A DNA stretch of 64,000 nucleotides from Tubiluchus corallicola (GCA_030141605.1 JAQGDQ010000888.1:1-64000), one strand, 5' to 3'; shown: positions 34,736-46,633, counted from the first letter of the stretch. The notes: generated from the sequence alone by a model not told the origin. Numbers and translations are program-made.

Positions 34736-34859
34736 AGTTATATGTCTTTATTTAATGTTATGTCCTTCCTTATACTTACAACCACTAGCAAAGTTAGAAT
34801 GCTTTTAGTCACGGACTTTATGCTTTCAAAGGCAGGTGTCGTTTAGGGCATTACCAGAA

Positions 34860-35345
34860 AGCCAATTCGAGTTAATAAAGCCTTTTCACCATTTCTCTGT
34901 GTGCATGCGCAGTTGCTGTATCAGCACTTGGTCTATACTCAAATGTTTCATTAATCAGCAAGTAGGACATTTTCAGATCTTCAAGTGCTTTCCAAGCATC
35001 TTGCGCAGAACTTGAAACCCGATAAACTTGCTGCCCCGACGCCTGCAGTCCCGTTAATAAATGTTTTAAGCCTTTTTACAGTTTTGCTGTCTGCTTACAC
35101 GCAGTTGATTTAGGTCAAAGGTTAACTGTACGACAGCAATGCATCTTAACTACGACCGTCACGTGACATGTGGGTAATGCAAAGCCGTCTGCCACCTCAG
35201 TTCAGTTACTTCGGTTTTTCACGTGAACTTTACTTGACTATGCATTAGTCTGTGTGTAAAGTGATTTACTAGCAGGATCTTGCTTGGAAACAAGAAAAAT
35301 GAACTAGGTAAGGTTCTAGCTAGCCGTTATAACTTGAGCTGGAAG
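34860..35345 (+). repeat. dispersed repeat, paired with 46215-46500
   Basis: Shares AGTGATTTACTAGCAGGATC, AAGAAAAATGAACTAGGTAA and CAGCAATGCATCTTAAC with the segment in PAK intron 2. No coding capacity; class unknown. Confidence 0.65.
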
Positions 35346-35690
35346 GTTGGGAAGCATTGTCAAGTGCACACAAATGCGTTGTCTGGTGCACTTAACCGTT
35401 TGACGATCATCATCAATCACTGGAACTGTGAAAAGGCTTAATGCTTCAATCCTTTCCAGTTTTATTTCTTTGGGTGTAGCAAATTTATTGGAATAGCGAT
35501 TAATTAGCAACATTTGCAGATTGTGAGTCAATTTTTAAGAGGAAATTTGTTTAATTTTTTCTTGTTTAATGACTGAAATGTTTCTGTGTTATCAGTAATT
35601 TGATTAAAAGCTTTAATATTTCTACTCGGGTTTCTGTGCAGCTTTGCGCTTTTTCAAAATAGATTTATTCACCATTTAGTCAGTATTCAG
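35346..35690. other. non-coding stretch
   Basis: Contains the CGATCATCATCAATCACTGG motif shared with 2425-2475; otherwise nothing recognised. Confidence 0.4.
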
Positions 35691-36385
35691 ATATTCAGAC
35701 CAAATCCGATATTCTAAATTTGTTTGGTCTTCTGACCAAATCCGGTATTCTAAATTTGTTTAGTCTCTGACCAAATACAGTATTCTAAATTTGTTTGGTC
35801 TTCTGACCAAATACAGTATTCTAAATTTGTTTAGTCTTCTGACCAAATACAGTATTCTAAATTTGTTTAGTCTTCTGACCAAATACAGCATTCTAAATTT
35901 GTTTGGTCTGCAGACCAAATCCGGTATTCTAAATTTGCTTAGTCTAATTTGTTTGGTCTTCTGACCAAATCCGGTATTCTAAATTTGTTTAGTCTTCTGA
36001 CCAAATACAGTATTCTAAATTTGTTTGGTCTTCTGACCAAATACAGTATTCTAAATATGTTTAGTCTTCTGACCAAATACAGCATTCTAAATTTGTTTTT
36101 TCTTCAGACCAAATCCGGTATTCTAAATTTGCTTAGTCTAATTTGTTTGGTCTTCTGACCAAATCCGGTATTCTAAATTTGTTTAGTCTTCTGACCAAAT
36201 ACAGTATTCTAAATTTGTTTGGTCTTCTGACCAAATCCGGTATTCTAAATTTGTTTAGTCCTGACCAAATCCGGTATTCTAAATTTGTTTAGTCTTCTGA
36301 CCAAATACAGCATTCTAAATTTGTTTAGTCTTCTGACCAAATACAGCATTCTAAATTTGTTTGGTCTTCTGACCAAATCTGGTAC
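35691..36385. repeat. minisatellite, 36-bp unit, ~19 copies
   Basis: Units read CTGACCAAATACAGTATTCT then AAATTTGTTTAGTCTT. GACCAAAT and its near-complement TTTGGTC recur in every unit, so single strands could fold. Two blocks containing TTTGCTTAGTCTAATTTG mark a larger ~190-bp duplication. Confidence 0.96.
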
Positions 36386-36579
36386 TTTTCTTCAAGACGA
36401 ATGACGTCATTGGAAGAAGTATGGGTACCAAGCATGAAGTGATTGTGACTTTAAAGTGATTTTACTAATTACACGAGGCGCTTATTGCAGTCGTATTACT
36501 AAATTCTTCTAACATTTTTTGCAAATATTGACATAAAGCCTACCCTCCCAGAAGACTTGACTTTTCCTTTAATTCAGCC

Positions 36580-37075
36580 GGCTATATAGTCTAGGCATCT
36601 ACTGTATCAGCAACTCATGATGACTCATGCTCTATTGTTGTCGGGGACTCTCCATCCTTCTCCCAGCTTCCCTAGTGAAGCCACGCTGATGAGTCAGCTG
36701 CTCTACAAGGATGCTGCGTGCAGCTGACGTGTGTTCGGTATTGGTGTATCCAGTGTTCAATGAATCAGGAGGAGTCAGCTGTGAATATGAGCCTCAGCTT
36801 TTGTTGTGTTAGTGTCATTGCTGCTTTGTACTTGCACGAGTGCAGTGATTTGACTGAGCTCTGATAAACTGTAGCAGTTTCTGTTTCACTTCGACTCTGA
36901 AAACAGTGAAAAATCAATAAATAAGGAATTCGGAATAGATGTGATGATATAGTGAACTATTTCTCGTCAGTTGGACTGGGTTTATTTCGTAATTAATGTT
37001 GTCTGTTGCAAAGACTGCAGTGTGTTGTCCTAGTGATACTGCCGTTGAGTCTGACAGGCAGTTTAAGAATACATG
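36580..37075 (+). promoter_or_regulatory. possible PAK 5' region (weak)
   Basis: Relatively GC-richer, non-repetitive sequence with GATGAGTCAGCTG and GGAGTCAGCTG motifs (AP-1/E-box-like), about 1.7-2.2 kb upstream of the first PAK coding exon. A GTAGGA donor follows ATACATG near 37075. The PAK start exon has an acceptor at 38727-38728, so some upstream untranslated exon must exist. Its location here is only a guess. Confidence 0.2.
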
Positions 37076-37179
37076 GTAGGATACAAACCTTTGCTTATAT
37101 TCTTCTAGTTTTACAGTTTGTTTTTTGGCTGTTTTGTTTTGTAAAAGTATTTCTATTTTATCTTCATTTTAAGATGATT

Positions 37180-37690
37180 AAAACAAAACTGGACCCAATC
37201 CTAAACAATCTACTCGTTAAAATATTGAAAAGAAACATACTATTTTTTTCAAAAATGACTTACATGAAAGAATTATTATCACACAAACACAATTTCGCAT
37301 TCGCGCCACTAGTTCTTTGCTGTTACATGCATTTCACCATTCGCTAGTTAGATGGGCACTAGCGCCTGCATTTTGGAAACGTATTGCACAAAAACCAGGT
37401 GCTGTACCTGTCAGTTTAGATGTGTTAGTTTGTGACAAACAGCACACGTGAGCACAGCTGTATGTTTCAGATTTGAACTTTCATCTTAAAATTTGTCTAG
37501 CTTTGGTACAACAACCTGAATATGTTACAGTAGCACTGCGCTTTAATTTTTGCTTTCACAAACACGTGCAACACACTCGTGGAATATTTTTGCTGTTGAA
37601 AATTATGTTAGTTTGTGATGTCATCAATAGTAGGACTTGAAAATAGAGTAGTATATGAAAAATCATCCTGTTTTCCTTTAAGTTTCTGTT
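37180..37690 (-). repeat. dispersed repeat X, copy D
   Basis: Reverse-strand copy; on the + strand it reads CATTCGCTAGTTAGATGGGC, CACACTCGTGGAATATTTTT and ATATGAAAAATCATCCTGTT. Confidence 0.75.
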
Positions 37691-38162
37691 TGTAGCACTT
37701 TACTCAATTTTTAATGGAAGATCTTGTAAATTTTTTATAATTTAATTTAAATTTGATGTAATTTTTTTCATACAGTTGGGCATTGTTTTTGTGATCTCTC
37801 ATCCATTTACTAACCAGGTTTGGTGCTGTGATAGTCAAGCACGGTCAACATCCATTCAGTTATTCCTCTTGTCCTAAACTGTTACTGTGTATAACTACCT
37901 CCTATGTGACTAACATCATTGAGTGTTAATTATAGCTAGAGATTTGGAGATACTTTGGAAAGCTCCATACTGAAATGTGTGCATTCTACTTATTACAGGT
38001 TTTTCCAGTAGCCCCTAGTATGACTGAATTTCAATCTGTGAGAGATGTAACTGTGGTAGTACTGTTTTTGGCTTCACACAAGCTGTCTGGCATTTAGAGT
38101 AGTGTTGCATCATCTGATTAGTCAGTCTTAAAATATAATTTTACCCATCATTCGGAATAGGT

Positions 38163-38575
38163 GAACGATACCCCAGGGACGTACCATGACTTCATGACAC
38201 CCTAGGTTGATTGTTCTGCCCCGCCCATCTGCATTGTGAATTTATGGTTGTTTATGTAATGAGCAGATCAAACAATTACTTGTGGTGTATTAGAAACACT
38301 ATTAACCTAGTTTCTACGTGGTCATTATTAATTACATGTATTTGCATAGTGCTTATATTCAAGCAGGCTGCGCAATTGCTTGTTGTGTAATACCTTGCAC
38401 CTGTTCGTTATGTGTCAATTATATAACTGTCTGTGGTGTGTTATAAAATGCGCACGCTACATGAACATGAAAGTATACACATTTTCCGAGGAGAATATGA
38501 TTTTTTTCTAAAATGTGACACGCTCAAACTTTGGCATCCTACACTATAACCTAGTTAACCTATTGGTTAATACAC
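38163..38575. mobile_element. MITE copy 1 of family ending CAGGGRCGTA
   Basis: Begins CCCAGGGACGTACCATGACT and ends GGTTAATACACCCCTGG. The internal sequence matches 49479-49892 closely (e.g. CTTGTGGTGTATTAGAAACA). No clear target duplication. hAT type is suggested by the ends only. Confidence 0.7.
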
Positions 38576-38786
38576 CCCTGGCTACCATTGTACATAGTTT
38601 ACAGTTACATTTTCATTGTAATCAGTTTGGAGTAGAAAAAGATTACACATTATGCCGGCGTGTGTAATGTGCTCTTAGTTACACGGTAGAGTAGATTTTT
38701 AATATTTATATTGTTCTTGTTTTTTTAGGCAAAGTAATATCCTAGCAAAAGCAACAAAGAACTGGTTGTTCACTAATCACGTCAAA

Positions 38787-38854
38787 ATGTCTTCAGATTA
38801 TGAACCAAGTGATGATAAGCCTCCAGCTCCACCTGTTAGGCTAACTAGTAATCG
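38787..38854 (+). CDS. PAK: PAK (group I p21-activated kinase), coding exon 1
   Basis: PAKs are Rac/Cdc42-activated Ser/Thr kinases that control actin, adhesion and MAPK signalling. The acceptor TTTTTTTAG ends at 38728, so 38729-38786 is 5' UTR. ATG at 38787 (AAAATGT) begins MSSDYEPSDDKPPAPPVRLT, with the Nck-binding PPAPPVR motif of PAK1-3. The donor is GTAAGT at 38855, phase 2. Ten exons in the window join without a frameshift to 460 codons; vertebrate PAK1 has 545 residues, so about 85 kinase residues remain downstream. The 3' edge of this exon has been amplified into the array that follows. Confidence 0.95.
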
Positions 38855-40214
38855 GTAAGTTACCCAGCAGCTCCATCTGTCACCGTAGCTTGTAATTAGT
38901 AAGTTACAACCAGCAGCTCCACCTGTTAGGTTAACTAGTAATCGGTAAGTTACCTAGCAGCTCCACCTGTCACCGTAGCTAGTAATTAGTAAGTTACAAC
39001 CAGCGGCTCCACCTGTCAGGCTGACTAGTAATCGGTAAGTTACCTAGCAGCTCCACCTGTCACCGTAGCTAGTAATTAGTGAGTTACAACCAGCAGCTCC
39101 ACCTGTTAGGTTAACTAGTAATCGGTAAGTTACCCAGCAGCTCCATCTGTCACCGTAGCTAGTAATTAGTAAGTTACAACCAGCAGCTCCACCTGTCAGG
39201 CTGAGTTGTAATTGGTAAGTTACCTAGCAGCTCCATCTGTCACCGTAGCTAGTCATTAGTGAGTTACAACCAGCAGCTCCACCTGTCAGGCTGAGTTGTA
39301 ATTGGTAAGTTACCCAGCAGCTCCATCTGTCACCGTAGCTAGTAATTAGTAAGTTACAACCAGCGGCTCCACCTGTCAGGCTGAGTTGTAATTGGTAAGT
39401 TACCCAGCAGCTCCATCTGTCACCGTAGCTAGTAATTAGTGAGTTACAACCAGCAGCTCCACCTGTCAGGCTGAGTTGTAATTGGTAAGTTACCCAGCAG
39501 CTCCATCTGTCACCGTAGCTAGTAATTAGTGAGTTACAACCAGCAGCTCCACCTGTCAGGCTGAGTTGTAATTGGTAAGTTACCTAGCAGCTCCTCCTGT
39601 CACCGTAGCTAGTAATTAGTGAGTTACAACCAGCAGCTCCACCTGTCAGGCTGAGTTGTAATTGGTAAGTTACCTAGCAGCTCCACCTGTCACCGTAGCT
39701 AGTAATTAGTGAGTTACAACCAGCGGCTCCACCTGTCAGGCTGAGTTGTAATTGGTAAGTTACCCAGCAGCTCCATCTGTCACCATAGCTAGTAATTAGT
39801 GAGTTACAACCAGCGGCTCCACCTGTCAGGCTGAGTTGCAATTGGTAAGTTACCCAGCAGCTCCATCTGTCACCGTAGCTAGTAATTAGTGAGTTACAAC
39901 CAGCAGCTCCACCTGTCAGGCTGAGTTGTAATTGGTAAGTTACCCAGCAGCTCCATCTGTCACCGTAGCTAGTAATTAGTGAGTTACAACCAGCGGCTCC
40001 ACCTGTTAGGTTAACTAGTAATCGGTAAGTTACCTAGCAGCTCCATCTGTCACCGTAGCTAGTAATTAGTAAGTTACTACCAGCAGCTCCACCTGTCAGG
40101 CTGAGTTGTAATTGGTAAGTTACCTAGCAGCTCCACCTGTCACCGTAGCTAGTAATTAGTGAGTTACAACCAGCAGCTCCACCTGTCAGGCTGAGTTGTA
40201 ATTGGTAAGTTACT
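38824..40214 (+). repeat. exon-derived array: PAK exon 1 3' edge plus donor, 90-bp dimeric unit, ~15 copies
   Basis: Each 90-bp unit has CAGCTCCACCTGTTAGG…AATCG|GTAAGTTAC, that is the last ~31 exon bases plus donor, and a diverged half (CACCGTAGCTAGTAATTAGT then RAGTTACAAC). Sixteen GGTAAGTTAC donors occur at 90-bp steps from 38854 to about 40205. The first is the functional one. Later copies carry the variant GAGTTGTAATTGGTAAGT. Confidence 0.95.
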
Positions 40215-40239
40215 TGTTACCATCAACAGGTTCGCCTGT

Positions 40240-40655
40240 TATTCATTCATTCACTCATTGATTCATTCATTGATTCACTCATTCAATCATGCATTCAATT
40301 TGTATTCATTTATTCGTTCACTCGTTCGTTTATTTTTCATTCATTCACTTATTTATTCATTCACTCATTTATTTATTCGTTCGTTTATTCATTCATTCGC
40401 TATTCATTCACTAATTGATCCATTCATTCGTTTATTCATTCACTCATTCATTCACTTATTTATTCATTCGTTTGTTTACTCATTCATTTATTCATTCATT
40501 CGACTATTCATTCACTCACTCATTCATTCATTTATTAATTCATTCAATCATTCATTAATTTATATTCATTTATTCATTCACTCATTTATTCTTTCATTCA
40601 TTCGTTTATTCTTCATTCATTCATTCATTCATTCATTTATTTTACATTCCTAGCA
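40240..40655. repeat. (ATTC)n microsatellite
   Basis: Imperfect ATTCATTC/ACTC/GTTC tetranucleotide run. The 131-codon open frame over it is an artefact. Confidence 0.95.
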
Positions 40656-40942
40656 TTCTTTCTTAGCTTTATCTCAGAGTTTCATGTGTTTTTTAATCTG
40701 GCACAGTGCCAAGTCTGAGTCTGAGCTCCTGGAATGTGCTCTTATTCAGTTAATCTGGCAGTTTAATCATCTGCACCAGCTGCAGGACCAGTTGTGACTA
40801 AGTAAACCGCGTCACAGTGGTTTCATTGCAGCCTCTTTTAAACACACGAAGTATTTATTTACTCTGAACGTATGTTTAAAGTTAAGCGTTAAGCGTAGCC
40901 GTGAAATCGATGTATTCATAACGTGTGTTTGGAGTTAACTGC

Positions 40943-41115
40943 ATCTGTGGAACTGGTGCTCACATTGTAAGCTACAGTACTGTTTATGATGCTGATAATA
41001 TCTGTGGAACTGGTGCTCACATTGTAAGCTACAGTACTGTTTATGATGCTGATAATATCTGTGGAACTGGTGCTCACATTGTAAGCTACAGTACTGTTTA
41101 TAATGCTGGTAATAA
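40943..41115. repeat. 57-bp tandem triplication
   Basis: Three copies of ATCTGTGGAACTGGTGCTCA…GATGCTGATA, the last with TAATGCTGGTA. Confidence 0.95.
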
Positions 41116-41214
41116 GAAGGTAAAATTTGTTTATTTATCATTTCTATTTATTTTGAGACTTATACACATTTAATGGTTTATTAAAACTCTTGTCACTCAA
41201 AGGTTAAATTACAT

Positions 41215-41700
41215 TTCATTAATAATAATCTTTATTTAAAGTCAGCTTTTGGGTCAACAATTAACATTAGCTCAAAGAGCTATTATCGCCGACTGTAAAT
41301 AACAACCTACAACTACATAACAGAGACTATTATCACCCCACTTTTACCCTAAACACCACGCGTCAGGCAGGGCAACAGCAGGTACCATTTTTAAAGTCTT
41401 TGGTATGACCGGCCGCTGGTTCGAACTCACAACCTCCCAGATGGAAAGCAGACGCATTGACACGGCCATATTAATTAAATCATCATTTTTTCATTTTTTG
41501 TGCATAGTTGTAAATACGTTTGATTTTATTCGTCGTTACTTTCCATTACTGCACAGTAGTTTAGATTGCACTGACGCATTTGCCTTTAGCAGTGTAAGTT
41601 TTTATTAACTAACACTGATTGATCATCTCTGTAAAGGTTTTATCAGTGATTATCAATGTATTTTAATGGCAAATAAAGATTATTATATATATATGTCACA
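41215..41700 (+). mobile_element. LINE/SINE-type repeat with tRNA-like box and LINE 3' tail
   Basis: The part 41500-41695 matches the LINE 3' UTR at 29345-29530 (opposite strand) and ends AAATAAAGATTATTATATAT. Upstream, CTGGTTCGAACTCACAACCT at ~41417 contains a tRNA B-box-like GGTTCGAAC, seen in many invertebrate SINEs. Truncated and chimeric. Confidence 0.6.
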
Positions 41701-42129
41701 GTGTATATAGTAGTAATGAACTTACTGATAATTAAAAAGTGCATATGGTATAAAACTACTTTTAAAACGTTCAGTACGGCAAAGAGGTAAAGGATACATC
41801 AGTTGTTTACGAAGATTGTGCTTATGGGGGTTATGTTTAGGTAATAAATTACGGAGTCTACTGTTTCTGTGTATTTGTACTTCTGAATTAGCCCCCCCCC
41901 CCCATAATCATTACATGTATATGAATTTAGTGAAATATGAATTAGTATCATGGGAAAGGTGAAATTTGATATACGTACTTGTAAGGGAATGCTTGTATAG
42001 TTTAATAGTGTGTTTAGTTGCCTTGATGTTATTTGTCATTGTGTTTTTTTATATAGTTTAGTATTTTAATACTATTTTCGTAACACTGCAAAAATAGCTA
42101 ACTTGGTTTAAATCATCGATCGTCGTGCA

Positions 42130-42750
42130 TCATCGTCATTAGCAGCAATTTGTTATCATCGTCGTCATCACCGCCGTTGCCATCAGCATTAATATCACCA
42201 TTGTCGTCATCATCATCATCATCATGATCATCATCATCATCATCTTCATCAACATCGTCATTATCATCATCATCATCATTATGATCAACATCGTCATTAT
42301 CATCATCATCATCTTCTTCATCAACATCGTCATCATCATTATCATCATCATCATTATGATCAACATCGTCATTATCATCATCATCTTCATCAACATCGTC
42401 ACCATCACCCTCATCATCATCATCATCATTATGATCAACATAGTCATTATCATCATCATCTTCATCAACATCGTCCACCATCACCCTCATCATCATCATC
42501 ATCATCATTATGATCAACATAGTCATTATCATCATCATCTTCATCAACATCGTCATCATCATCATCATCATCATTATGATCAACATAGTCATTATCATCA
42601 TCATCTTCATCAACATCGTCATCATCATCATCGCCATCATCAACATCGTCATTATGATCAACATTGTCATCATCTTCATCAACATCGTCATTATGATCAA
42701 CATTATCATCATCATCATCTGCATCAACATCGTCATTATCATCTTCTCCC
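42130..42750. repeat. (ATC)n microsatellite with higher-order blocks
   Basis: A long ATC-rich run in which the ~30-bp block ATCATCTTCATCAACATCGTC recurs about ten times. Open frames of up to 220 codons (poly-Asp, poly-Ile, poly-His, poly-Met) are artefacts. Confidence 0.97.
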
Positions 42751-42789
42751 ATCCGTTTGCTTTGCTCCATTTCACATTGTTTATGTCAT

Positions 42790-43296
42790 TAGTTAATTAG
42801 TTAATTAACTAAGTCTTGTCCATGCTGAGCGTAGCGTATAAGTTAATTTCTTCTGCAACACTCACAGAACTTTGAATTCATTGTTAATTTGTTATTGTAC
42901 AACTTGTATTTTGTTGTATTGTGCCAAATGGATGAATAAATGAACCTAAATTGTAAATTTATCGAAAAACTAATGAATATTAAGTTTGAAATCAAGATGC
43001 TACAGAGTGTAGGTTGAGTTTTGTCTCTGATGATCTCACTCATGCTTTGAATTAAGCAGCTTTAATGTAATCCACCCAAGGGGAGTAGGGAAGACGTCAC
43101 GCGTGTTCTTGGGGGTCAGTGTTAGAGTCACACGTGTCCAGAGTATGTAGATGCCAAGGGTAACTGTAAACTGGTGTTAAAACTTAAAACCACACAGGTG
43201 GAGACAGTGTGTTGTGTGCTCGCTTACTGGAACAGCTGTCAACAAGATTGAAAGAGTTAAGCAGCCCTTGGGCGTGATGAATATGTGTGTGCTTGT
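42790..43296. other. intronic DNA
   Basis: PAK intron 1; nothing recognised. Confidence 0.4.
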
Positions 43297-43856
43297 ATTA
43301 GGCCTATGCGGGCAACGGATATATGTGCTCTACTAGGTCTATGCGGGCAACGGATATATGTGCCTTACTAGGCCTATGCGGGCAACGGATATATGTGCTC
43401 TACTAGGTCTATGCGGGCAACGGATATATGTGCCTTACTAGGCCTATGCGGGCAACGGATATATGTGCTCTACTAGGTCTATGCGGGCAACGGATATATG
43501 TGCCTTACTAGGCCTATGCGGGCAACGGATATATGTGCTCTACTAGGTCTATGCGGGCAACGGATATATGTGCCTTACTAGGCCTATGCGGGCAACGGAT
43601 ATATGTGCTCTACTAGGTCTATGCGGGCAACGGATATATGTGCCTTACTAGGCCTATGCGGGCAACGGATATATGTGCTCTACAACGCCTACGCTGGCAA
43701 TGTATATGTGTGCCTTACTAGGCCTAGGCAGGGCAATGTATGTGTGCTCTATTAGGCCTATGCGGGCGATAGGTATGTGTGCTCTATTAGGCCTATGCAG
43801 GACAATGTATATGTGTGCCCTACTAGGCCTATGTAGGCGATGAATATGTGTGCCAC
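43297..43856. repeat. minisatellite, 35-bp unit in 70-bp dimers, ~16 copies
   Basis: Units read GGCCTATGCGGGCAACGGAT then ATATGTGCTCTACTA. Two variants (CTCTACTAGGTCT and CCTTACTAGGCCT) alternate strictly over 43301-43680, giving a 70-bp higher-order unit; copies degenerate at the 3' side, where repeat X copy E abuts. Confidence 0.97.
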
Positions 43857-44140
43857 GCACGAGCTGTCGAACATGTGCAGTTCGTCACAAACTAACACAT
43901 CTGAACTGAGAGGTACAGCAGCTGTTTTTTGTGCAATGCGTTTCTGAAATTCAGGCGCCAGTGCCCGTTTAACTAACGAATGGTGAAATGCATGTAACAA
44001 TGAACAACTAGTGGCGCGAACATGAAATTGTATTTGGATGGTAATAATTCTTTCATGTAAGTCATTTTTGAAAAAAATAGTATGTTTCCTTTCAATATTT
44101 TAAAGAGTAGATTGTTTTGACGTACAATTTAAGATTGGGT
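43857..44140 (+). repeat. dispersed repeat X, copy E
   Basis: Starts GAGCTGTCGAACATGTGCAG and runs to AATAATTCTTTCATGTAAG. It begins exactly where the 35-bp array ends. Confidence 0.75.
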
Positions 44141-44514
44141 CCAGATTTGCTTGAAGTATAAGAGGTAAGTTCTTTGTACAATGGTTGACTTACCTCGAGC
44201 AATTTTGTTTAAAACTTGTAAATTCAAATCGACTCCTAAGAAGAAACAGCCATAGTCGACTGTTTACCAAATTTTCGCTAGAATTTTTGGTGTTTGATTT
44301 AGTTAAACATTTTCACCCAGTGATATTTGCACGACTCTAAAGATTAAAATTCATTGCAGTAAAAATCCATGAGACGCACGACTGTTCAGTTCTTGGCAAC
44401 AAACACGGTGTATGCTTTAGTTGCAGAATAGTCATATGGTGGTGACTAGTCGTGTTTCTAGTGTGTCGAAAGTTGCTGCTAACTGTGTTTAATATTGACT
44501 TTATGTATGCTTAT

Positions 44515-44739
44515 TTATTATTATCTTCATCATCATCATCATCGCTATCATCATCGTCGTCATTATTACTATTATCATCATCATTTTCATCATCATCGTC
44601 ATTATCATTATTATTACTATTATCATCATCATCATCATCATCATCATTATCATCATCATCTTCATCATCATCATCATTATTATTACTATTATTATTATCA
44701 TCATCATCATTATCATCATTATTATTATTACTATTATTG

Positions 44740-44782
<43 letters not shown>

Positions 44783-44783
44783 G
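44515..44783. repeat. (ATC)n/(ATT)n microsatellite
   Basis: Mixed ATC/ATT trinucleotide tract ending ~55 bases upstream of PAK exon 2. Its pyrimidine content could influence acceptor recognition. Confidence 0.97.
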
Positions 44784-44839
44784 GTAACAGCGCATACTGT
44801 CAACTTATTAGTAACCTGCCGCTGTATCGTATTTTATAG

Positions 44840-44937
44840 AGACCAAGTTGGGATGTCAGTCGACATGAAACCTCTTCCCAGGGAACCCGACAGCGACGAG
44901 GCAAGAAAGGAGAAGAAAAAATCGAAACCTCCGAAAG
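44840..44937 (+). CDS. PAK: PAK, coding exon 2
   Basis: The acceptor CGTATTTTATAG ends at 44839 and the donor GTATGA starts at 44938; phase 2 in, 1 out. It encodes DQVGMSVDMKPLPREPDSDE then ARKEKKKSKPPK: KPLP and the basic Lys-rich stretch before CRIB correspond to PAK1 KPLPPVPEE and KKKEKERP. Confidence 0.88.
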
Positions 44938-45019
44938 GTATGAGTAAAGTTTGTTTCTCTGTGTGACTGTTAAAAATTTTCACTAAAGTTTACAATTCTC
45001 CACATGCAAGAAATTAGTT

Positions 45020-45075
45020 CCTGAAGCAGATTAGGATTAGGATTAGGGTTGGGATTAGGATTAGAGTTTGGAAAC
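45020..45075. repeat. short interstitial GGATTA/GGGTTA run
   Basis: GATTAGGATTAGGATTAGGG followed by degenerate copies, about nine hexamers. Resembles a degenerate telomere-like or simple repeat. Confidence 0.6.
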
Positions 45076-45174
45076 ATTTCTCTTGGAGTTGGCCATATCT
45101 AAAGTTCTCAGCGTCATGTATTTAACTCTATTCAAACTTGTTCTAACGATATCTAAAGTTCGTATGTATGTTTG

Positions 45175-46065
45175 CGTAGAAAAATCGTCCATAAGTCGGT
45201 AAATAAACGTTTCTAGTTATTCACATACCTTGAATTTGCATTTCATGAGGATCATTTTGGTACCAAGTTCATCACTCTATGTTATTTCTAAGCTGAGATA
45301 ATCCATGTTGAAGTTGAGGTGCAGGCTGCACACTGAAAAACATAATCTTGAGAAAATCGCTGCTAAAATCAGCCATTGTTTTTTGTCGCGTTGCTGCAAA
45401 ACACTTAGCAACTGCACAAATGTTGGTTGCTATGGACTTTGCAAGAACATATTGAAGTTGTGTTTAAATCCAGTAGATGGCTCTTCATGACAAAGATTTG
45501 GGCTTAGCAATAGAAAAAACCCGAAGCAAAATGACTGCTTCCACGAGTTGCTATCAGATTTTGAGCATACAAGATTTTTGCAATTGCAGTACAGTGTTCC
45601 CTCGCTACTTCGCAGTTCGTTTATTGCGGTATTTTCGCTGTTTCGCGGGTTTTTGCGGTACTCTGTCAAAATTACATATCTAGGTTTAAGAGTTTAAAAC
45701 ATTTATATGAACATGTAAGTAAAGTTTTTAAAAGGTACATGTACAGTATAGGAAAAGTTATTACGGGAATGGGAAAGGGTTATGTATAAGAGTGTGGGGA
45801 GGGTTTATAAAGGCTTAAAATAATGTATAACTACTAAAATAAGTATAGCGTCCCTACTTGGCGGAAAATCTCGGGTGGGCCTGGAACGGAACACCCGCGA
45901 TAAGTGAGGGAACACTGTATTAGTTTTTAGCCAGAAAAGTGAGTATGGGTTATAAAATTTGATTTTTAGCATTTTTTAATCATTTTCTTGATAATTTTGT
46001 GCTAGAATATAAAACTTCAATGTATTTAGCATTTTTTTGCTCAAAGCTCATGTAATATTCTTAAT
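45175..46065 (-). mobile_element. repeat Y copy 2 (reversed), interrupted by a TA MITE
   Basis: TCGTCCATAAGTCGG at 45188 starts the element. The sequence resumes after the MITE at 45592-45917 with GTTTTTAGCCAGAAAAGTGA, matching the reverse of 61990-62100. Confidence 0.7.
45592..45917. mobile_element. pogo/Tc1-type MITE, TA target duplication
   Basis: The ends are CAGTGTTCCCTCGCTACTTC and GATAAGTGAGGGAACACTG, with TA on both sides (45590-45591, 45918-45919). The 326-bp body has no transposase. These termini resemble those of Tigger/pogo-like elements known from many animals. Confidence 0.9.
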
Positions 46066-46214
46066 TTCGTGCCTACCTGTAATGTAGCGACTAGTTACGT
46101 TCACTCAGTACTGAATTTTGTGGTCCGATTTGTGTATAGGATGCTTATATACTCGTGTGGCTAGGGAATTGTTTGTGGTGTGTTGCTGTGTGTGCTTAGT
46201 GAATAACAATTTGT

Positions 46215-46500
46215 GACTCATTAACAACCGCAGTAAGCCTTTTCACACTTTTGTTGTGCACGAGCAGTTGCTGTAGATTAAAGGTTAAGCGTACCACAGC
46301 AGTGCATCTTAACAACAACCGCTATGTGACATATGGGTAAAGCAAAGCTGTCTGCCTGTCAGTTCAGTGATTTCAGTTGTTCTAGTTGGACTTCAGTTAA
46401 TTATGCATAAATCTGTGCATAGAGTGATTTACTAGCGGGATCTTGTTTGGAAAAAAGAAAAATGAACTAGGTAAGGTTCTAGCTAACTGTTAAAAGGCTT
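46215..46500 (+). repeat. dispersed repeat, partner of 34860-35345
   Basis: Shares AGTGATTTACTAGCGGGATC and AAGAAAAATGAACTAGGTAA with the partner; it ends about 30 bases before the PAK exon 3 acceptor. Confidence 0.65.
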
Positions 46501-46526
46501 ATGTGTAATGTATTGTTTTATTTTAG

Positions 46527-46633
46527 GTAGTAAAAAAGAAAGAAAAGAGAATGAAAGACCGATAATTTCATCGCCGACGAACTTTGAGCACACCGTACAT
46601 GTGGGTTTCGATGCCTGTACCGGTGAATTTACA
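46527..46633 (+). CDS. PAK: PAK, coding exon 3 (CRIB domain)
   Basis: The acceptor TTTTATTTTAG ends at 46526 and the donor GTGAGT starts at 46634; phase 1 in, 0 out. It encodes [20 protein letters not shown] then GEFT, the p21-binding CRIB consensus I.SP..F.H..HVGFD..TG.F with both histidines (H77, H80 in the joined protein). Binding of Rac/Cdc42-GTP here releases autoinhibition. Confidence 0.97.

Noticed and set aside
40258-40653. 131-codon Ser/His/Phe/Ile frame
   Set aside because: It is the (ATTC)n microsatellite read in one frame.
42113-42800. Frames of up to 220 codons rich in Asp, Met, Ile or His
   Set aside because: Trinucleotide microsatellite; translation in every frame gives homopolymer-like protein.
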